Source: Mesorhizobium hawassense (GTDB lineage: Bacteria > Pseudomonadota > Alphaproteobacteria > Rhizobiales > Rhizobiaceae). From it: a DNA stretch of 58,593 nt. A program made the position numbers and the translations under genes. Positions 16,506-28,331 of the stretch are shown here, one piece after another; within the stretch, counting starts at the first letter, position 1, and each line of letters opens with the position of its first letter. The notes beneath the pieces were generated by a model, which saw nothing but the letters and a program-made list of their open reading frames with translations, searched no databases and was not told where the DNA came from. The stretch lies in NCBI RefSeq assembly GCF_003289945.1, contig NZ_QMBP01000028.1:1-58593 (forward strand). The letters run 5' to 3'.

Positions 16506-17516
16506 CTACTTGCTCATCACCGCCAGCCACTCGTCCACCCAGGCCTTGCGGTTGGCCGCGACCTGTTCAGGACTGAACAGCAAGGTCTTGGTCGGCTTCA
16601 CCAGCTTGTCGAAGGCAGGGTTGAGCGGCTTGTCGGTCTTGCCGGCCGGGAACATCCAGTTGGTCTCCGGAATGACGTCCTGGAATTTCGGCCCGGTCAT
16701 GAAGGCGATGAATTTTTGCGCCAGCGGGTTCTTGGCACCGGTCGTGGTGATGCCGGCGACCTCGATCTGCAAGTACTCGCCCTCCTCGAAGGACGCCGCC
16801 TGGTAACGTTCGGTGTTCTCGGCCACCATGTGGTAGGCCGGCGAGGTGGTGTAGGAGAGCACCATCGGCGCCTCACCCTTGGTGAACAGCCCATAGGCCT
16901 CGCTCCAGCCCGGCGTCACGGTCAGCACCTTGGGCTTGAGCTTCGCCCAGGCCTCCGGCGCTTTTTCGCCATAGACCGACTTCACCCACAAAAGCAGGCC
17001 GAGGCCGGGCGTCGACGTGCGCGGGTCCTGGATGACGATCTTGTCGGTGCCGGCGCCCTCGACCAGGTCCTTCAGGCTCTTCGGCGGCGTCTTAAGTTTC
17101 TGCGTGTCGTAGACGACGGCGAAATAGCCATAGTCGAAGGGTACGAAAGTGTCGTCGCTCCAGCCGCCGGGCACGTTGATGCCGGAGACTTTGCCATGCG
17201 GCGCGAAAAGGCCGCTCGCCTTGGCGTCGGCGGTGAGGTTGGTGTCGAGGCCGAGCACGATATCGGCCTTGGTGCCGGCGCCCTCCAGCTTGACGCGGTT
17301 GAGCAGGGCGACGCCGTCGGCGACCGAGACGAATTCGAGATCGCAGCCGCATTCGGCCTCGAATTCCTTTTTCACCGCGGGTCCAGGCCCCCAGTCGGCG
17401 GTGAAGCTTTCATAGGTATAGACGGTCAACTTGTCTTTCGCCGCCGCCGGCGCGATGCCCGCCAGAAGCGATATAAGACCTGTTGCCAGGACTAGACGTG
17501 ACAATATCGTGCGCAT
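16506..17516 (-). CDS. thiB: Thiamine ABC transporter substrate-binding protein
   Basis: Periplasmic thiamine/TPP-binding protein of 336 residues. The signal peptide (MRTILSRLVLATGLISLLAG, cleavage near residue 26) is followed by LTVYTYESFTADWGPGPAVK, the typical ThiB start of the mature domain, with GADIVLG-like and WMFPAGKTDKPLN segments further on. It is the first gene of thiBPQ and sits directly behind a TPP riboswitch, which both confirms the substrate and explains the regulation. Confidence 0.94.
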   Translation of the reverse strand: MRTILSRLVLATGLISLLAGIAPAAAKDKLTVYTYESFTADWGPGPAVKKEFEAECGCDLEFVSVADGVALLNRVKLEGAGTKADIVLGLDTNLTADAKASGLFAPHGKVSGINVPGGWSDDTFVPFDYGYFAVVYDTQKLKTPPKSLKDLVEGAGTDKIVIQDPRTSTPGLGLLLWVKSVYGEKAPEAWAKLKPKVLTVTPGWSEAYGLFTKGEAPMVLSYTTSPAYHMVAENTERYQAASFEEGEYLQIEVAGITTTGAKNPLAQKFIAFMTGPKFQDVIPETNWMFPAGKTDKPLNPAFDKLVKPTKTLLFSPEQVAANRKAWVDEWLAVMSK

Positions 17517-17573
17517 CGGCGCCTCCTTCGTTCGCGTTAAAGGAATTGAGGCGCCGGATGGTCCGAAACGTCT

Positions 17574-17657
17574 AATCCCTCCGCCGGTACAAACCGGATC
17601 AGGTTCAGCGGGTTGGCTTTTCGCCTCTCAGCCGGATCATGTCCGGCACCCCGTTAG
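17574..17657 (-). promoter_or_regulatory. TPP riboswitch (THI element) controlling thiBPQ
   Basis: Read on the minus strand the sequence has the conserved THI-box parts in order: GGGGTGCC, GGCTGAGA, AACCCGCTGAACCTGATCCG and a closing TACCGGCGGAGGGA. It lies 58 bp upstream of thiB, in the right orientation. Bound thiamine pyrophosphate should switch off importer expression. Confidence 0.95.
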
Positions 17658-17799
17658 AGCGTTTCGACAGATAGGCCCGGCAGAAGCGCCGCGCAAGCGG
17701 GAAGTTTGCCGGACAGCTAATGTTCGGTATGACCCTGGACGCGACGTGCTGGCGCTCCCGGCTTCCGTTTCGCCTGGAGGGCTGGTAAGGGCGACGGCC

Positions 17800-18444
17800 A
17801 TGGGCACATTCACCATCCTGCTTGGCGGCGAACTCGTCCCCACGCCACGGCTCGAACGTCAGATCGAAGGCTCGCGGGTCATCGCCGCCGATGCCGGTAT
17901 CGGCCATGCCCGCTTGCTCGGCCTGATCCCGGAGCTCTGGGTCGGCGATTTCGACTCGGTCCCGGCGAACCTGCCGAAAGATCTGGCCGATGTGCCGCGC
18001 AAGGTCTTTCCGGCCGAAAAGGACATGACCGATGGCGAGCTCGCGATCGCGGAAGCGCTTCAGCGCGGCGCCACCAGCCTGGTGCTGGCCGGCGCTTTCG
18101 GCGGCAAGCGCGCCGACCATGCCTTCCTGCATCTGGCGCTGGCCGCGCGGCTGGCCGCGGCCGGCACGCGCGTGCTGCTGACCAGCGGCGCGCAAGAGGG
18201 CGTTCCCATACTGCCGGGCAGTGCCCGATACGACTATGATGACGGCACGCTGTTTTCAGTGCTCGGCTTCTCTGAGCTTTCCGGCCTGACGGTTACCGGC
18301 GCCAAATGGCCGCTCGACCGCGTCGAGGTGGCGTTCGGCTCCTCGCTCACCATATCAAACGAGGTCAAAGGGCGGCTCGGCATCGCGCTGGAGCGCGGCC
18401 GGGCGCTGCTTCTGGCCCACCCCTATCCTCTTCCAGAAAGTTGA
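17800..18444 (+). CDS. thiN: Thiamine pyrophosphokinase
   Basis: 214 residues. It transfers pyrophosphate from ATP to thiamine to give TPP. Family motifs: the N-terminal VIAADAGIGHARLLG segment, the catalytic WVGDFDSV motif, AEKDMTDGELAIAEA and the GAFGGKRADH loop. It is divergent from the thiBPQ importer, so imported thiamine can be made into the cofactor that closes the riboswitch loop. The riboswitch itself reads only toward thiB. Start at ATG 17800, preceded by a modest AAGGG. Confidence 0.92.
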   Translation: MGTFTILLGGELVPTPRLERQIEGSRVIAADAGIGHARLLGLIPELWVGDFDSVPANLPKDLADVPRKVFPAEKDMTDGELAIAEALQRGATSLVLAGAFGGKRADHAFLHLALAARLAAAGTRVLLTSGAQEGVPILPGSARYDYDDGTLFSVLGFSELSGLTVTGAKWPLDRVEVAFGSSLTISNEVKGRLGIALERGRALLLAHPYPLPES

Positions 18445-18455
18445 CATTTCCAGAC

Positions 18456-20270
<1,815 letters not shown>

Positions 20271-20297
20271 TACCACTTCGTTGCAAAGACGACAGCC

Positions 20298-20316
20298 TGC
20301 GCATAAGATATGCGCA
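20298..20316. promoter_or_regulatory. Operator-like palindrome of ccdAB
   Basis: TGCGCATA-AGA-TATGCGCA, a perfect 8-bp inverted repeat 16 bp before ccdA, where the CcdA antitoxin or CcdAB complex would autoregulate. The half-site TGCGCATAA also recurs as a direct repeat at 20311. Confidence 0.65.
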
Positions 20317-20332
20317 TAATGGAGAGGCTGTC

Positions 20333-20575
20333 ATGCGCAAGATAGCGACGAACGCGGTCCGTCAACCGGCCAATCTGTCGATCGATTCCCAACTCATGGC
20401 GGAAGCCAAGGGGCTGAACGTCAATGTATCGCGCGCGGCCGAGGCCGGCATAGCGGAAGCGGTCGCTGCAGAGAAAACGCGGCTATGGAAGCTTGAGAAC
20501 CGTGCGACGATGGATGCTTGGAACGACTACGTCGACAAGCATGGCATCCCGCTCGCCGAGCATCGGCAATTCTGA
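20333..20575 (+). CDS. ccdA: CcdA-family antitoxin
   Basis: 80 residues with an N-terminal ribbon-helix-helix DNA-binding part (RQPANLSIDSQLMAEAKGLN) and a C-terminal toxin-wrapping segment (NRATMDAWNDYVDKHGIPLA), the hallmark of CcdA. A GGAGAGG ribosome site lies just before the ATG. The stop codon overlaps the toxin start (TGATG), giving coupled translation. A palindromic operator lies upstream. Confidence 0.9.
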   Translation: MRKIATNAVRQPANLSIDSQLMAEAKGLNVNVSRAAEAGIAEAVAAEKTRLWKLENRATMDAWNDYVDKHGIPLAEHRQF

Positions 20576-20874
20576 TGGCGCGCTATGACGTCTTCGCCAG
20601 CGGCATCGAAGGCGGCTATCTGCTCGACGTTCAATCCGACCTGCTCGACCACTTCAAGACTCGCGTGGTCGTTCCGCTTCTGCCATTGGCCTCAGCACCT
20701 TCGCCAATGCGCAAGCTGCATCCGGTCTTTGAGATCAACGGCCGGAAGGTGGTGATGGCCACCCACCTCATCGCGACGCTGGCTGCGACCGAACTCGGTG
20801 AAAATCGAACCAATCTCATGAGCCACCACGACGATATCGTCGCCGCGCTCGATATGCTCTTTCAAGGCTTTTAA
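20575..20874 (+). CDS. ccdB: CcdB-family gyrase toxin
   Basis: 99 residues. It opens with MARYDVF, includes YLLDVQSDLLDHFKTRVVVPL and ends in the C-terminal helix ...IVAALDMLFQGF, the region that contacts GyrA in F-plasmid CcdB. Family members poison DNA gyrase. The pair is complete and intact on a chromosome between uup and a membrane-protein gene, so it is a chromosomal ccd module, perhaps acquired. Confidence 0.9.
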   Translation: MARYDVFASGIEGGYLLDVQSDLLDHFKTRVVVPLLPLASAPSPMRKLHPVFEINGRKVVMATHLIATLAATELGENRTNLMSHHDDIVAALDMLFQGF

Positions 20875-20897
20875 GGCGCGCCTTCTTTTGTTTTTAC

Positions 20898-20940
20898 GCA
20901 ATTCCGGACGGAAAACCGCTCTCACTTTTCCTGGAATTGC
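20898..20940. repeat. Short palindromic repeat (GCAATTCC...GGAATTGC)
   Basis: GCAATTCC (20898-20905) and GGAATTGC (20933-20940) flank GGACGGAAAACCG and CACTTTTCCT. I recognise this as a common Mesorhizobium intergenic repeat, from memory rather than from a second copy in this window. It lies between the convergent ccdB and the Pro/Ala-rich protein gene. Confidence 0.55.
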
Positions 20941-20946
20941 TCAACC

Positions 20947-22812
20947 TCACCCCGACGTCTTCGCCGCCCAGGCCTTCAGCGCCTCGTCGAACACCTTCTC
21001 GCCGGGAATGCCCTTTTCCATGGTGAGCAACGCGCGGCGTCCGGTCTTGTAGACCACCGGCACGTCGATCCACGCCTGCCCTCTGAGCAGCGTCAGATTG
21101 GCGTCTTCGTCGGCCTTGGTGTCATTGAGCGCGACCAGGAAGAAGCCGTCGGCGATCTTGGCCGGGATGCCGATCAGCGGGCTGCCCGCATCCTGCTCGG
21201 AACTCTTCATGGCGATGCGCAGGATGTTGTCGACGCCGCCGCCGTCAAATCCTTCCGGCGTCAGGAAGATCATCTCGATGATGTGGCTGGCCGGCAACGT
21301 CTGGTCGGTGTTGCGCCGGATCGTCATGCGCAGCTGGATGTTCTTGCCGGGGATCGTCGCTTCCGCGCGGATCGCCGGCTCCGGCGGGAGATCGCCGCCG
21401 GGCGATTCCTGCACCAGCGACCAGACGATGCTGCCGGGCTCGGCCGTGCCCTGCTGCGTGCTGGTGCGCTCCTCATAGAAGATTGCCTTCTGACCGACCG
21501 GCACGGTCGCCTCGGCCGTCGCCGGCGCTGGCGCAGTGCCTGCGGTTGGTGGCGTTGCTCCCGCCGCGGGTGGCGTGACGCCAGCCGCCGGTGGCGTGGC
21601 GCCAGCGGCGGGCGGCGTGGCGCCAGCGGCGGGCGGCGTTGCCGCGTCGGCTGCTGGCGGTGTGGTCACGGCCGCCGGCGGTGTCGGATTGGCGGCATCG
21701 GTCGCGGGCGCCGCGGGCGTTGCTCCCGCGGCGGGCACCGCAGGCGTAGGCGTAGCCGGAGCGGGCGGAGTGCTTGTCGCTACGGGCGCGGTTGCCGGTG
21801 CAGCCGGCGGCCGCGAGGTCAGCGCCGCAACGGATTCGCCTTCGCCGATCGTCGCCTGTCCGCCGGCCGGACCGGGATCGGTCTCCTTGCCCTCGGGTGT
21901 CAGGCGCTGCGTGAACTTGGTCGCATCGGCCGGCTCGCTGGGAGGCGCCGGGGCCGGCGCTGCCGCCGTCTCTGTCGCCGGCTTAACCGGGGCCGGCTTG
22001 ACCAGCGGCTCGGTCGAGACCGTCTTATTAGCGCTTCCGCCGAGGCCGAAGAGCGAGCCGAACGCGTTCTTGTTCAGCCATATGCCGTAGCCGCCTCCGG
22101 CCAGCACCAGCAGCGCGATGACCGCGGCGATCAGCCCGCCATAGCTGCGCTTGCGCCGCTGAGGCCGCAGCCGCTGGAACGTATCGGCGGCCGGCTGCTC
22201 GTCATTGGCAAAGACATCGCTGCCATCATCGGAATCGGCGGCGTCCATGCCCACGAAGTCGACATCGTCTTCGCGCGGCGACGGCATCGGCGGTGGCGGA
22301 GCCTTCTGCCAGGTGGACTCCTGCTTTGGTCCAGCCTGCCAGCTTGGCTCCGTCCTTGCCGTGCTCTGCCAGGCCGGCTCGGCCTTGGCAGGGCTTTGCG
22401 GTGTGGGCTCGGCCTTCGGCGTGCTTTGCCAGCTCGGTTCCGTCCTGGCGGGCGCCGGCTTGAACGGTTCGGATTTGAACGGATCCGGCTTGACAGGCTC
22501 CGGCGCAGCCGGCTGGCGGGCATGGCTCGGCTGGTTCTTGTTGCGGTCGATGGAGGAGAAAATATGCTCCAGTTCCGCCAGCGGATCCTCGGCCGGAGGG
22601 CGTTTGACGTAGTCGCGCTCGACGCTGGAAATGGCATCTTCCAGCGAGCGCTTCTGCTTGCTCACGACATCGGGTGCAAGCGGCGGGGAATACTCGGCGA
22701 GCTTCTTCGCCAGCACCGCGCGGGCACCGTCGTATATCTGCTTGCGCACCTCGAACGAAGGATCAGCCTTCTTGTCGAGCTGCTTTTTCAGAACACTAAC
22801 GAAATCTGCCAT
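20947..22812 (-). CDS. Hypothetical Pro/Ala-rich single-pass membrane protein
   Basis: 621 residues, not recognised. The N-terminal domain (1-105) is charged and helical (MADFVSVLKKQLDKKADPSF...). A linker follows with PSWQSTPKAEP-type repeats (about 120-175). One transmembrane helix (about 224-246, GLIAAVIALLVLAGGGYGIW) comes next, then a long Pro/Ala/Thr linker with 7-residue ATPPAAG repeats (about 390-422). The C-terminal domain (about 435-621) is folded-looking and probably periplasmic. The topology resembles an envelope-spanning tether. It follows purA by 70 bp on the same strand, perhaps in one transcript. Confidence 0.8.
   Translation of the reverse strand: MADFVSVLKKQLDKKADPSFEVRKQIYDGARAVLAKKLAEYSPPLAPDVVSKQKRSLEDAISSVERDYVKRPPAEDPLAELEHIFSSIDRNKNQPSHARQPAAPEPVKPDPFKSEPFKPAPARTEPSWQSTPKAEPTPQSPAKAEPAWQSTARTEPSWQAGPKQESTWQKAPPPPMPSPREDDVDFVGMDAADSDDGSDVFANDEQPAADTFQRLRPQRRKRSYGGLIAAVIALLVLAGGGYGIWLNKNAFGSLFGLGGSANKTVSTEPLVKPAPVKPATETAAAPAPAPPSEPADATKFTQRLTPEGKETDPGPAGGQATIGEGESVAALTSRPPAAPATAPVATSTPPAPATPTPAVPAAGATPAAPATDAANPTPPAAVTTPPAADAATPPAAGATPPAAGATPPAAGVTPPAAGATPPTAGTAPAPATAEATVPVGQKAIFYEERTSTQQGTAEPGSIVWSLVQESPGGDLPPEPAIRAEATIPGKNIQLRMTIRRNTDQTLPASHIIEMIFLTPEGFDGGGVDNILRIAMKSSEQDAGSPLIGIPAKIADGFFLVALNDTKADEDANLTLLRGQAWIDVPVVYKTGRRALLTMEKGIPGEKVFDEALKAWAAKTSG
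21548..21640 (-). repeat. 21-bp tandem repeat encoding ATPPAAG units
   Basis: At least four consecutive 21-nt units (starting at 21548, 21569, 21590, 21611) with few changes, translated as ATPPAAG/VTPPAAG. Such coding repeats can vary in copy number between strains. Confidence 0.75.
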
Positions 22813-22882
22813 GCGTCAGGTGACCTGCATTCTTTTCCCGCCCGGTTGCAAATCAGCCATAGCGCCGGGAAGGGCTGTGAAA

Positions 22883-24181
<1,299 letters not shown>

Positions 24182-24283
24182 GTTCTTTTCCCTTGAAATG
24201 CCGCGTTAGCGGCCTGAAACGACAGGCCTCTATAGCGTCAAGCGCCGCCCGGCGCGACCCTTTCTTTGCTACCGAAACCCCGG

Positions 24284-24360
24284 AGGATGATCCGAACCGG
24301 AGGACCGCGTAAACGAGAGGCGGGAGCCGGTTCTCGCATGAAGATCATGCCCTGCCGAAA
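24284..24360. repeat. Divergent copy of the GATCC-GGAACCGG rhizobial repeat
   Basis: GATGATCCGAACCGGAGGACCGCGT, then GGGAGCCGGTTCTCGCATGAAGATCATG, matching the second unit at 4480-4550. The rest of the 320-bp region between purA and the EamA gene shows no gene and no clear promoter. Confidence 0.65.
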
Positions 24361-24502
24361 GAGCTGGATCGGGATGACCATCCAACGAACGCCATCCTGA
24401 TCCAGGTACAACAAGTTCCGGCTTTCGCATCATTTACTTGCCGCCGCTGCCGCACTACCCCGGACACCCATCCTTGATCGCCCTCCCCGCGCCGGATCTC
24501 CG

Positions 24503-25402
24503 ATGCATCGAGCCGCCTATCTGTTTCTTACGTCGACCATGCTCTTATGGGGCGGCAATTCGGTGGCGGGCAAGCTCGCCGTCGGCCATGTCTCGCCGAT
24601 GACGCTGGTGTTCCTGCGCTGGGTGATGGCGGTGCTGATCCTGCTGCCCGTCGGCTGGCGAGCGTTGCGCGAGGATTGGCCTGAAGTGCGCGGGCACTGG
24701 CGGTTGATCGCCGGCCTCGGCGCCTGCGGCTTCACCATCTTCAACGTCATCTTCTACACGGCGCTCAACTACACGACCGCCATCAACGTCTCGATCGAAC
24801 AGGCCGCCATGCCGATCGTCATCATCCTTGCCAATTTTTTGCTGTTCAGGCTGCGCGTGCAGCCTCTGCAGATCGTCGGCGTCGTGCTCACCATCGTCGG
24901 TGTCGCGCTGACCGCGAGCCATGGCGAGCTTGGCCAGTTGCTGAAGCTCAACCTCAACTTCGGCGACGCCATCATGCTCGTCGCGGTGCTTTGCTACAGT
25001 CTCTATTCGGTTGGGCTGCGCCTCAAGCCGGCGATCCGCTGGCAAAGCCTGATGCTGGCGCTGTCGATCGCCGCGCTGCTGATCTCCGTGCCCTTCTTCC
25101 TCTGGGAAGCCGCATCCGGCCGCGTCATCGTGCCGGACGCGCGCGGATGGGCGCTCACGCTCTACACGGCGCTTGGCGCCTCTGTCGTCTCGCAGGTTCT
25201 CTACATCAAGGGCAACGAGCTGATCGGCGCCAACCGTGCCGGCCTGTTCATCAACCTCGTGCCGATCTTCGGCACGCTGCTTTCGGTGCTGATCGTCGGC
25301 GAACAGTTTCAGCCCTATCAGGCCCTCGCGCTCGCGCTGGTGCTCGGCGGCATCGCGCTCGCCGAATACAGCGGCAGCAAAGCAGCGCTGCAGATGCAGT
25401 GA
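24503..25402 (+). CDS. EamA/DMT-superfamily transporter
   Basis: 299 residues with ten predicted hydrophobic helices in two EamA repeats, starting LFLTSTMLLWGGNSVAGKLA in the first. The second repeat contains SVVSQVLYIKGNELIGANRA and ends with a LIVGEQFQPYQALALALVLG helix pair. This is the RhaT/YdcZ-like drug/metabolite exporter plan. The substrate is unknown. It is a monocistronic gene ended by a strong terminator and convergent with serA. Confidence 0.9.
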   Translation: MHRAAYLFLTSTMLLWGGNSVAGKLAVGHVSPMTLVFLRWVMAVLILLPVGWRALREDWPEVRGHWRLIAGLGACGFTIFNVIFYTALNYTTAINVSIEQAAMPIVIILANFLLFRLRVQPLQIVGVVLTIVGVALTASHGELGQLLKLNLNFGDAIMLVAVLCYSLYSVGLRLKPAIRWQSLMLALSIAALLISVPFFLWEAASGRVIVPDARGWALTLYTALGASVVSQVLYIKGNELIGANRAGLFINLVPIFGTLLSVLIVGEQFQPYQALALALVLGGIALAEYSGSKAALQMQ

Positions 25403-25442
25403 TGGCCCCGCGCTGCCCGTGTATTCTTGAGTTGAACGAATT

Positions 25443-25478
25443 CGCTCCGCCTGCGGGTGCAGGCGGAGCGTATTTTTG
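25443..25478 (+). terminator. Terminator between the convergent EamA and serA genes
   Basis: Perfect 12-bp stem CGCTCCGCCTGC / GCAGGCGGAGCG (25443-25470) with a GGGT loop, followed by TATTTTT on the plus strand. It may also serve serA from the other side, though that side lacks a T-run. Confidence 0.85.
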
Positions 25479-25489
25479 TGTCGGGCTAT

Positions 25490-27091
25490 TCACTCGGCGC
25501 CGACGTCGAAATGCAGCGGCTTGGCCGAGTCGATCGATTGGTGCGCCCGCAGCTGATCCAGCACCTTTTCCGGGAACGGCGCGTCGAGATAGAGCAGCGC
25601 GATCGCGTCGCCGCCCGGCCGGTTGCGGCCGAGCTGGAAGTTGGCGATGTTGACGCCATTCTCGCCGCACACCGTGCCGAGCAGGCCGATGATGCCGGGC
25701 GCGTCGGCATTGGTCGTGTAGAGCATGTGCTGGCCGACCTCGGCATCGAGATTGATGCCCTTGATCTGGATGAAGCGCGGCTTGCCGTCGGAGAAGCAGG
25801 TGCCGGCTATCGAGCGCGTCATGTGCTCGGTCTTCACGGTGAGCTTGATATAGCCGTCGAACACGCCGGACTTGTCCCGCTTGACCTCGGCCACGATGAT
25901 GCCGCGCTCCTTCACCATGATCGGCGCCGACACCATGTTGACGTCCGAGACCTGCGGCCGGATCAGGCCGGCAAGGGTGGCGCTGATCAGCGCGCGGGTG
26001 TTCATCGTCGCGGTCGAGCCGTCGAACAGGATCTCCACCTCCTTGATCGGATCCTCGGTCACCTGGCCGACGAAGGCGCCGAGCACTTCCGCGAGCTTGA
26101 CGAAGGGCTTCAGCCGCGGCGCCTCCTCGGCGGTGATCGAGGGCATGTTGATGGCATTGGAGACGGCGCCCTTGATCAGGTAGTCCGACATCTGCTCGGC
26201 CACCTGTAGCGCGACATTCTCCTGCGCCTCGGTGGTAGAGGCACCGAGATGCGGCGTGGCCACGACATTCTCCATGCCGAACAGCTGGTTCTGCTCGGCC
26301 GGTTCGACCTCGAACACGTCGACGCCGGCGCCCCCTACCTTGCCGCTCTTCAGCGCCGCGACGAGATCGGCCTCGACGACCAGGCCGCCGCGCGCGCAAT
26401 TGATGATGCGCACACCGTCCTTCATCTTGGCGATCGCGGCCGCGTCGATGATGTTGCGCGTCTTGTCGGTCAACGGCGTGTGCAACGTGATGAAGTCGGC
26501 ACGGGCGAAGAGTTCGTCGAGGTCGACCTTCTGGACGCCGAGCTCCTCGGCGCGGCTGTCCGAGAGGAACGGGTCGAAGGCGATCACATGCATCTTCAGG
26601 CCGACGCCGCGCGTGGCGACGATCGAGCCGATATTGCCGCAGCCGATAACGCCCAGCGTCTTGCTGGTAATCTCGACACCCATGAAGCGGTTCTTTTCCC
26701 ACTTGCCTGCATGGGTCGAGGCATTGGCTTCCGGTATCTGCCGCGCCAGCGCGAAGATCATCGCCACCGCATGCTCGGCCGTGGTGATCGAATTGCCGAA
26801 GGGCGTGTTCATCACGATGATACCCCTGCGGCTGGCGGCCGGGATATCGACGTTGTCGACGCCGATACCGGCGCGGCCGACGACCTTGAGCTTGCCGGCG
26901 GCGTTGATCAGCTTCTCGGTGACCTTGGTCGCCGAGCGGATGGCGAGGCCATCATACTGGCCGATCACCTCGAGCAGCTTTTCCTTGTCCTTGCCGAGAT
27001 CGGGCAAGTAGTCGACGTCGATGCCGCGATCCTTGAATATCTGCACGGCCGTGGTGGAAAGTTTATCCGAAACGAGAACGCGGGGCGCCAT
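25490..27091 (-). CDS. serA: D-3-phosphoglycerate dehydrogenase
   Basis: 533 residues, the long (type 1) form. It catalyses the first step of serine synthesis, 3-phosphoglycerate to phosphohydroxypyruvate. The N-terminal substrate domain starts MAPRVLVSDKLSTTAV. The NAD fold has GVIGCGNIGS, and the conserved CARGGLVVEADL follows. An intervening regulatory domain and a C-terminal ACT domain (about 455-533, GIIGLLGTVCGENGVNIANF) allow feedback control. The ribosome site AAGGAGG precedes the ATG at 27091. It is 64 bp downstream of serC, in one operon. Confidence 0.96.
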   Translation of the reverse strand: MAPRVLVSDKLSTTAVQIFKDRGIDVDYLPDLGKDKEKLLEVIGQYDGLAIRSATKVTEKLINAAGKLKVVGRAGIGVDNVDIPAASRRGIIVMNTPFGNSITTAEHAVAMIFALARQIPEANASTHAGKWEKNRFMGVEITSKTLGVIGCGNIGSIVATRGVGLKMHVIAFDPFLSDSRAEELGVQKVDLDELFARADFITLHTPLTDKTRNIIDAAAIAKMKDGVRIINCARGGLVVEADLVAALKSGKVGGAGVDVFEVEPAEQNQLFGMENVVATPHLGASTTEAQENVALQVAEQMSDYLIKGAVSNAINMPSITAEEAPRLKPFVKLAEVLGAFVGQVTEDPIKEVEILFDGSTATMNTRALISATLAGLIRPQVSDVNMVSAPIMVKERGIIVAEVKRDKSGVFDGYIKLTVKTEHMTRSIAGTCFSDGKPRFIQIKGINLDAEVGQHMLYTTNADAPGIIGLLGTVCGENGVNIANFQLGRNRPGGDAIALLYLDAPFPEKVLDQLRAHQSIDSAKPLHFDVGAE

Positions 27092-27155
27092 GGCGGCCTC
27101 CTTGAGGGGATTGGATTTGTCGGGAAATGGTGGCGGCCAGAGGCCGCCACGGATT

Positions 27156-28331
27156 TCAGGCCGCTGCCTTGAGCGACGCCTTCTGCGCGGCGAAGGCCCA
27201 GTCGAGCCAGGGCAGCAACGCTTCGAGATCGGCGGTCTCGACGGTGGCGCCGCACCAGATGCGCAGGCCGGGCGGCGCATCGCGATAGGAGCCGATGTCA
27301 TAGGCGACACCTTCCTTGTCGAGCGCCGACACCATCCCCTTGGCGAAAGCCGCCTGCCCGTCGGCATCGAGCGCCGCAACGTCCGGATCGGTGAAGGAGA
27401 GACAGACCGAGGTGTTCGAGCGGGTCGCCGGATCGACGGCGAGGTGGCCGAGCCACGCCGACTTGTCGGCGAACCGGTCGAGCACCGCGGCATTGGCGTC
27501 CGCGCGAGCAATGAGCGTCTCGAGCCCACCGATCGACTTCGCCCAGAGCAGCGCATCGATATAATCCTCGACGCACAGCATCGACGGCGTGTTGATGGTC
27601 TCGCCCTTGAAGATGCCCTCGATCAGCTTGCCGCCCGAAGTCAGGCGGAAGATTTTCGGCAACGGCCAGGCTGGCTTGTAGGTTTCCAGCCGCTCGACGG
27701 CGCGCGGGCTGAGGATCAACATGCCGTGCGCACCCTCGCCGCCCAGCGCCTTCTGCCAGGAGAAGGTGACGACATCGAGTTTTTCGAAATCGAGCCGCTG
27801 CGCGAAAGCCGCCGAGGTGGCGTCGCAGATGGTGAGGCCCTTGCGGTTCGTAGGAATGAACTCGCCATTGGCGACGCGCACGCCCGAGGTCGTGCCGTTC
27901 CAGGTGAAGACGACGTCGCGGTCGAAATCGATCTTGGCGAGGTCCGGCAACTCGCCGTAGCCGGCCTCGAACTTGCGCACATCGGCGAGCTTGAGCTGCT
28001 TGACGACGTCGGTCACCCAACCGGCGCCGAAGCTTTCCCAGGCCACAATGTCGACGCCGCGCTCGCCAAGCAGCGACCATAGCGCCATCTCGACCGCGCC
28101 GGTGTCGGAAGCCGGCACGATGCCGATGCGGTAATCCGCCGGCACGTTGAGGACCTCGCGCGTCAGCGCGATCGCCTGCTCGAGCTTGGTCTTGCCGATT
28201 TTGGCCCGATGGGAGCGTCCGAGCGCGGCGGCTTTCAGCGCCTCGACCGACCAGCCGGGGCGTTTCGCGCAGGGACCTGAGGAGAAATTGGGGTTTGCCG
28301 GACGGAGTCCGGGCTTGGTAGCTGTCGTCAT
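27156..28331 (-). CDS. serC: Phosphoserine aminotransferase
   Basis: 391-residue PLP enzyme that transaminates phosphohydroxypyruvate to phosphoserine. The N-terminus PANPNFSSGPCAKRPGW is typical of the alphaproteobacterial SerC. The PLP lysine lies in VVTFSWQKALGGEGAHGM, with a preceding ICDATSAAFAQ aspartate motif. It is the first gene of serC-serA. Its 5' leader folds into hairpins that include the ribosome site and match the place of the known serC RNA motif. Confidence 0.95.
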   Translation of the reverse strand: MTTATKPGLRPANPNFSSGPCAKRPGWSVEALKAAALGRSHRAKIGKTKLEQAIALTREVLNVPADYRIGIVPASDTGAVEMALWSLLGERGVDIVAWESFGAGWVTDVVKQLKLADVRKFEAGYGELPDLAKIDFDRDVVFTWNGTTSGVRVANGEFIPTNRKGLTICDATSAAFAQRLDFEKLDVVTFSWQKALGGEGAHGMLILSPRAVERLETYKPAWPLPKIFRLTSGGKLIEGIFKGETINTPSMLCVEDYIDALLWAKSIGGLETLIARADANAAVLDRFADKSAWLGHLAVDPATRSNTSVCLSFTDPDVAALDADGQAAFAKGMVSALDKEGVAYDIGSYRDAPPGLRIWCGATVETADLEALLPWLDWAFAAQKASLKAAA

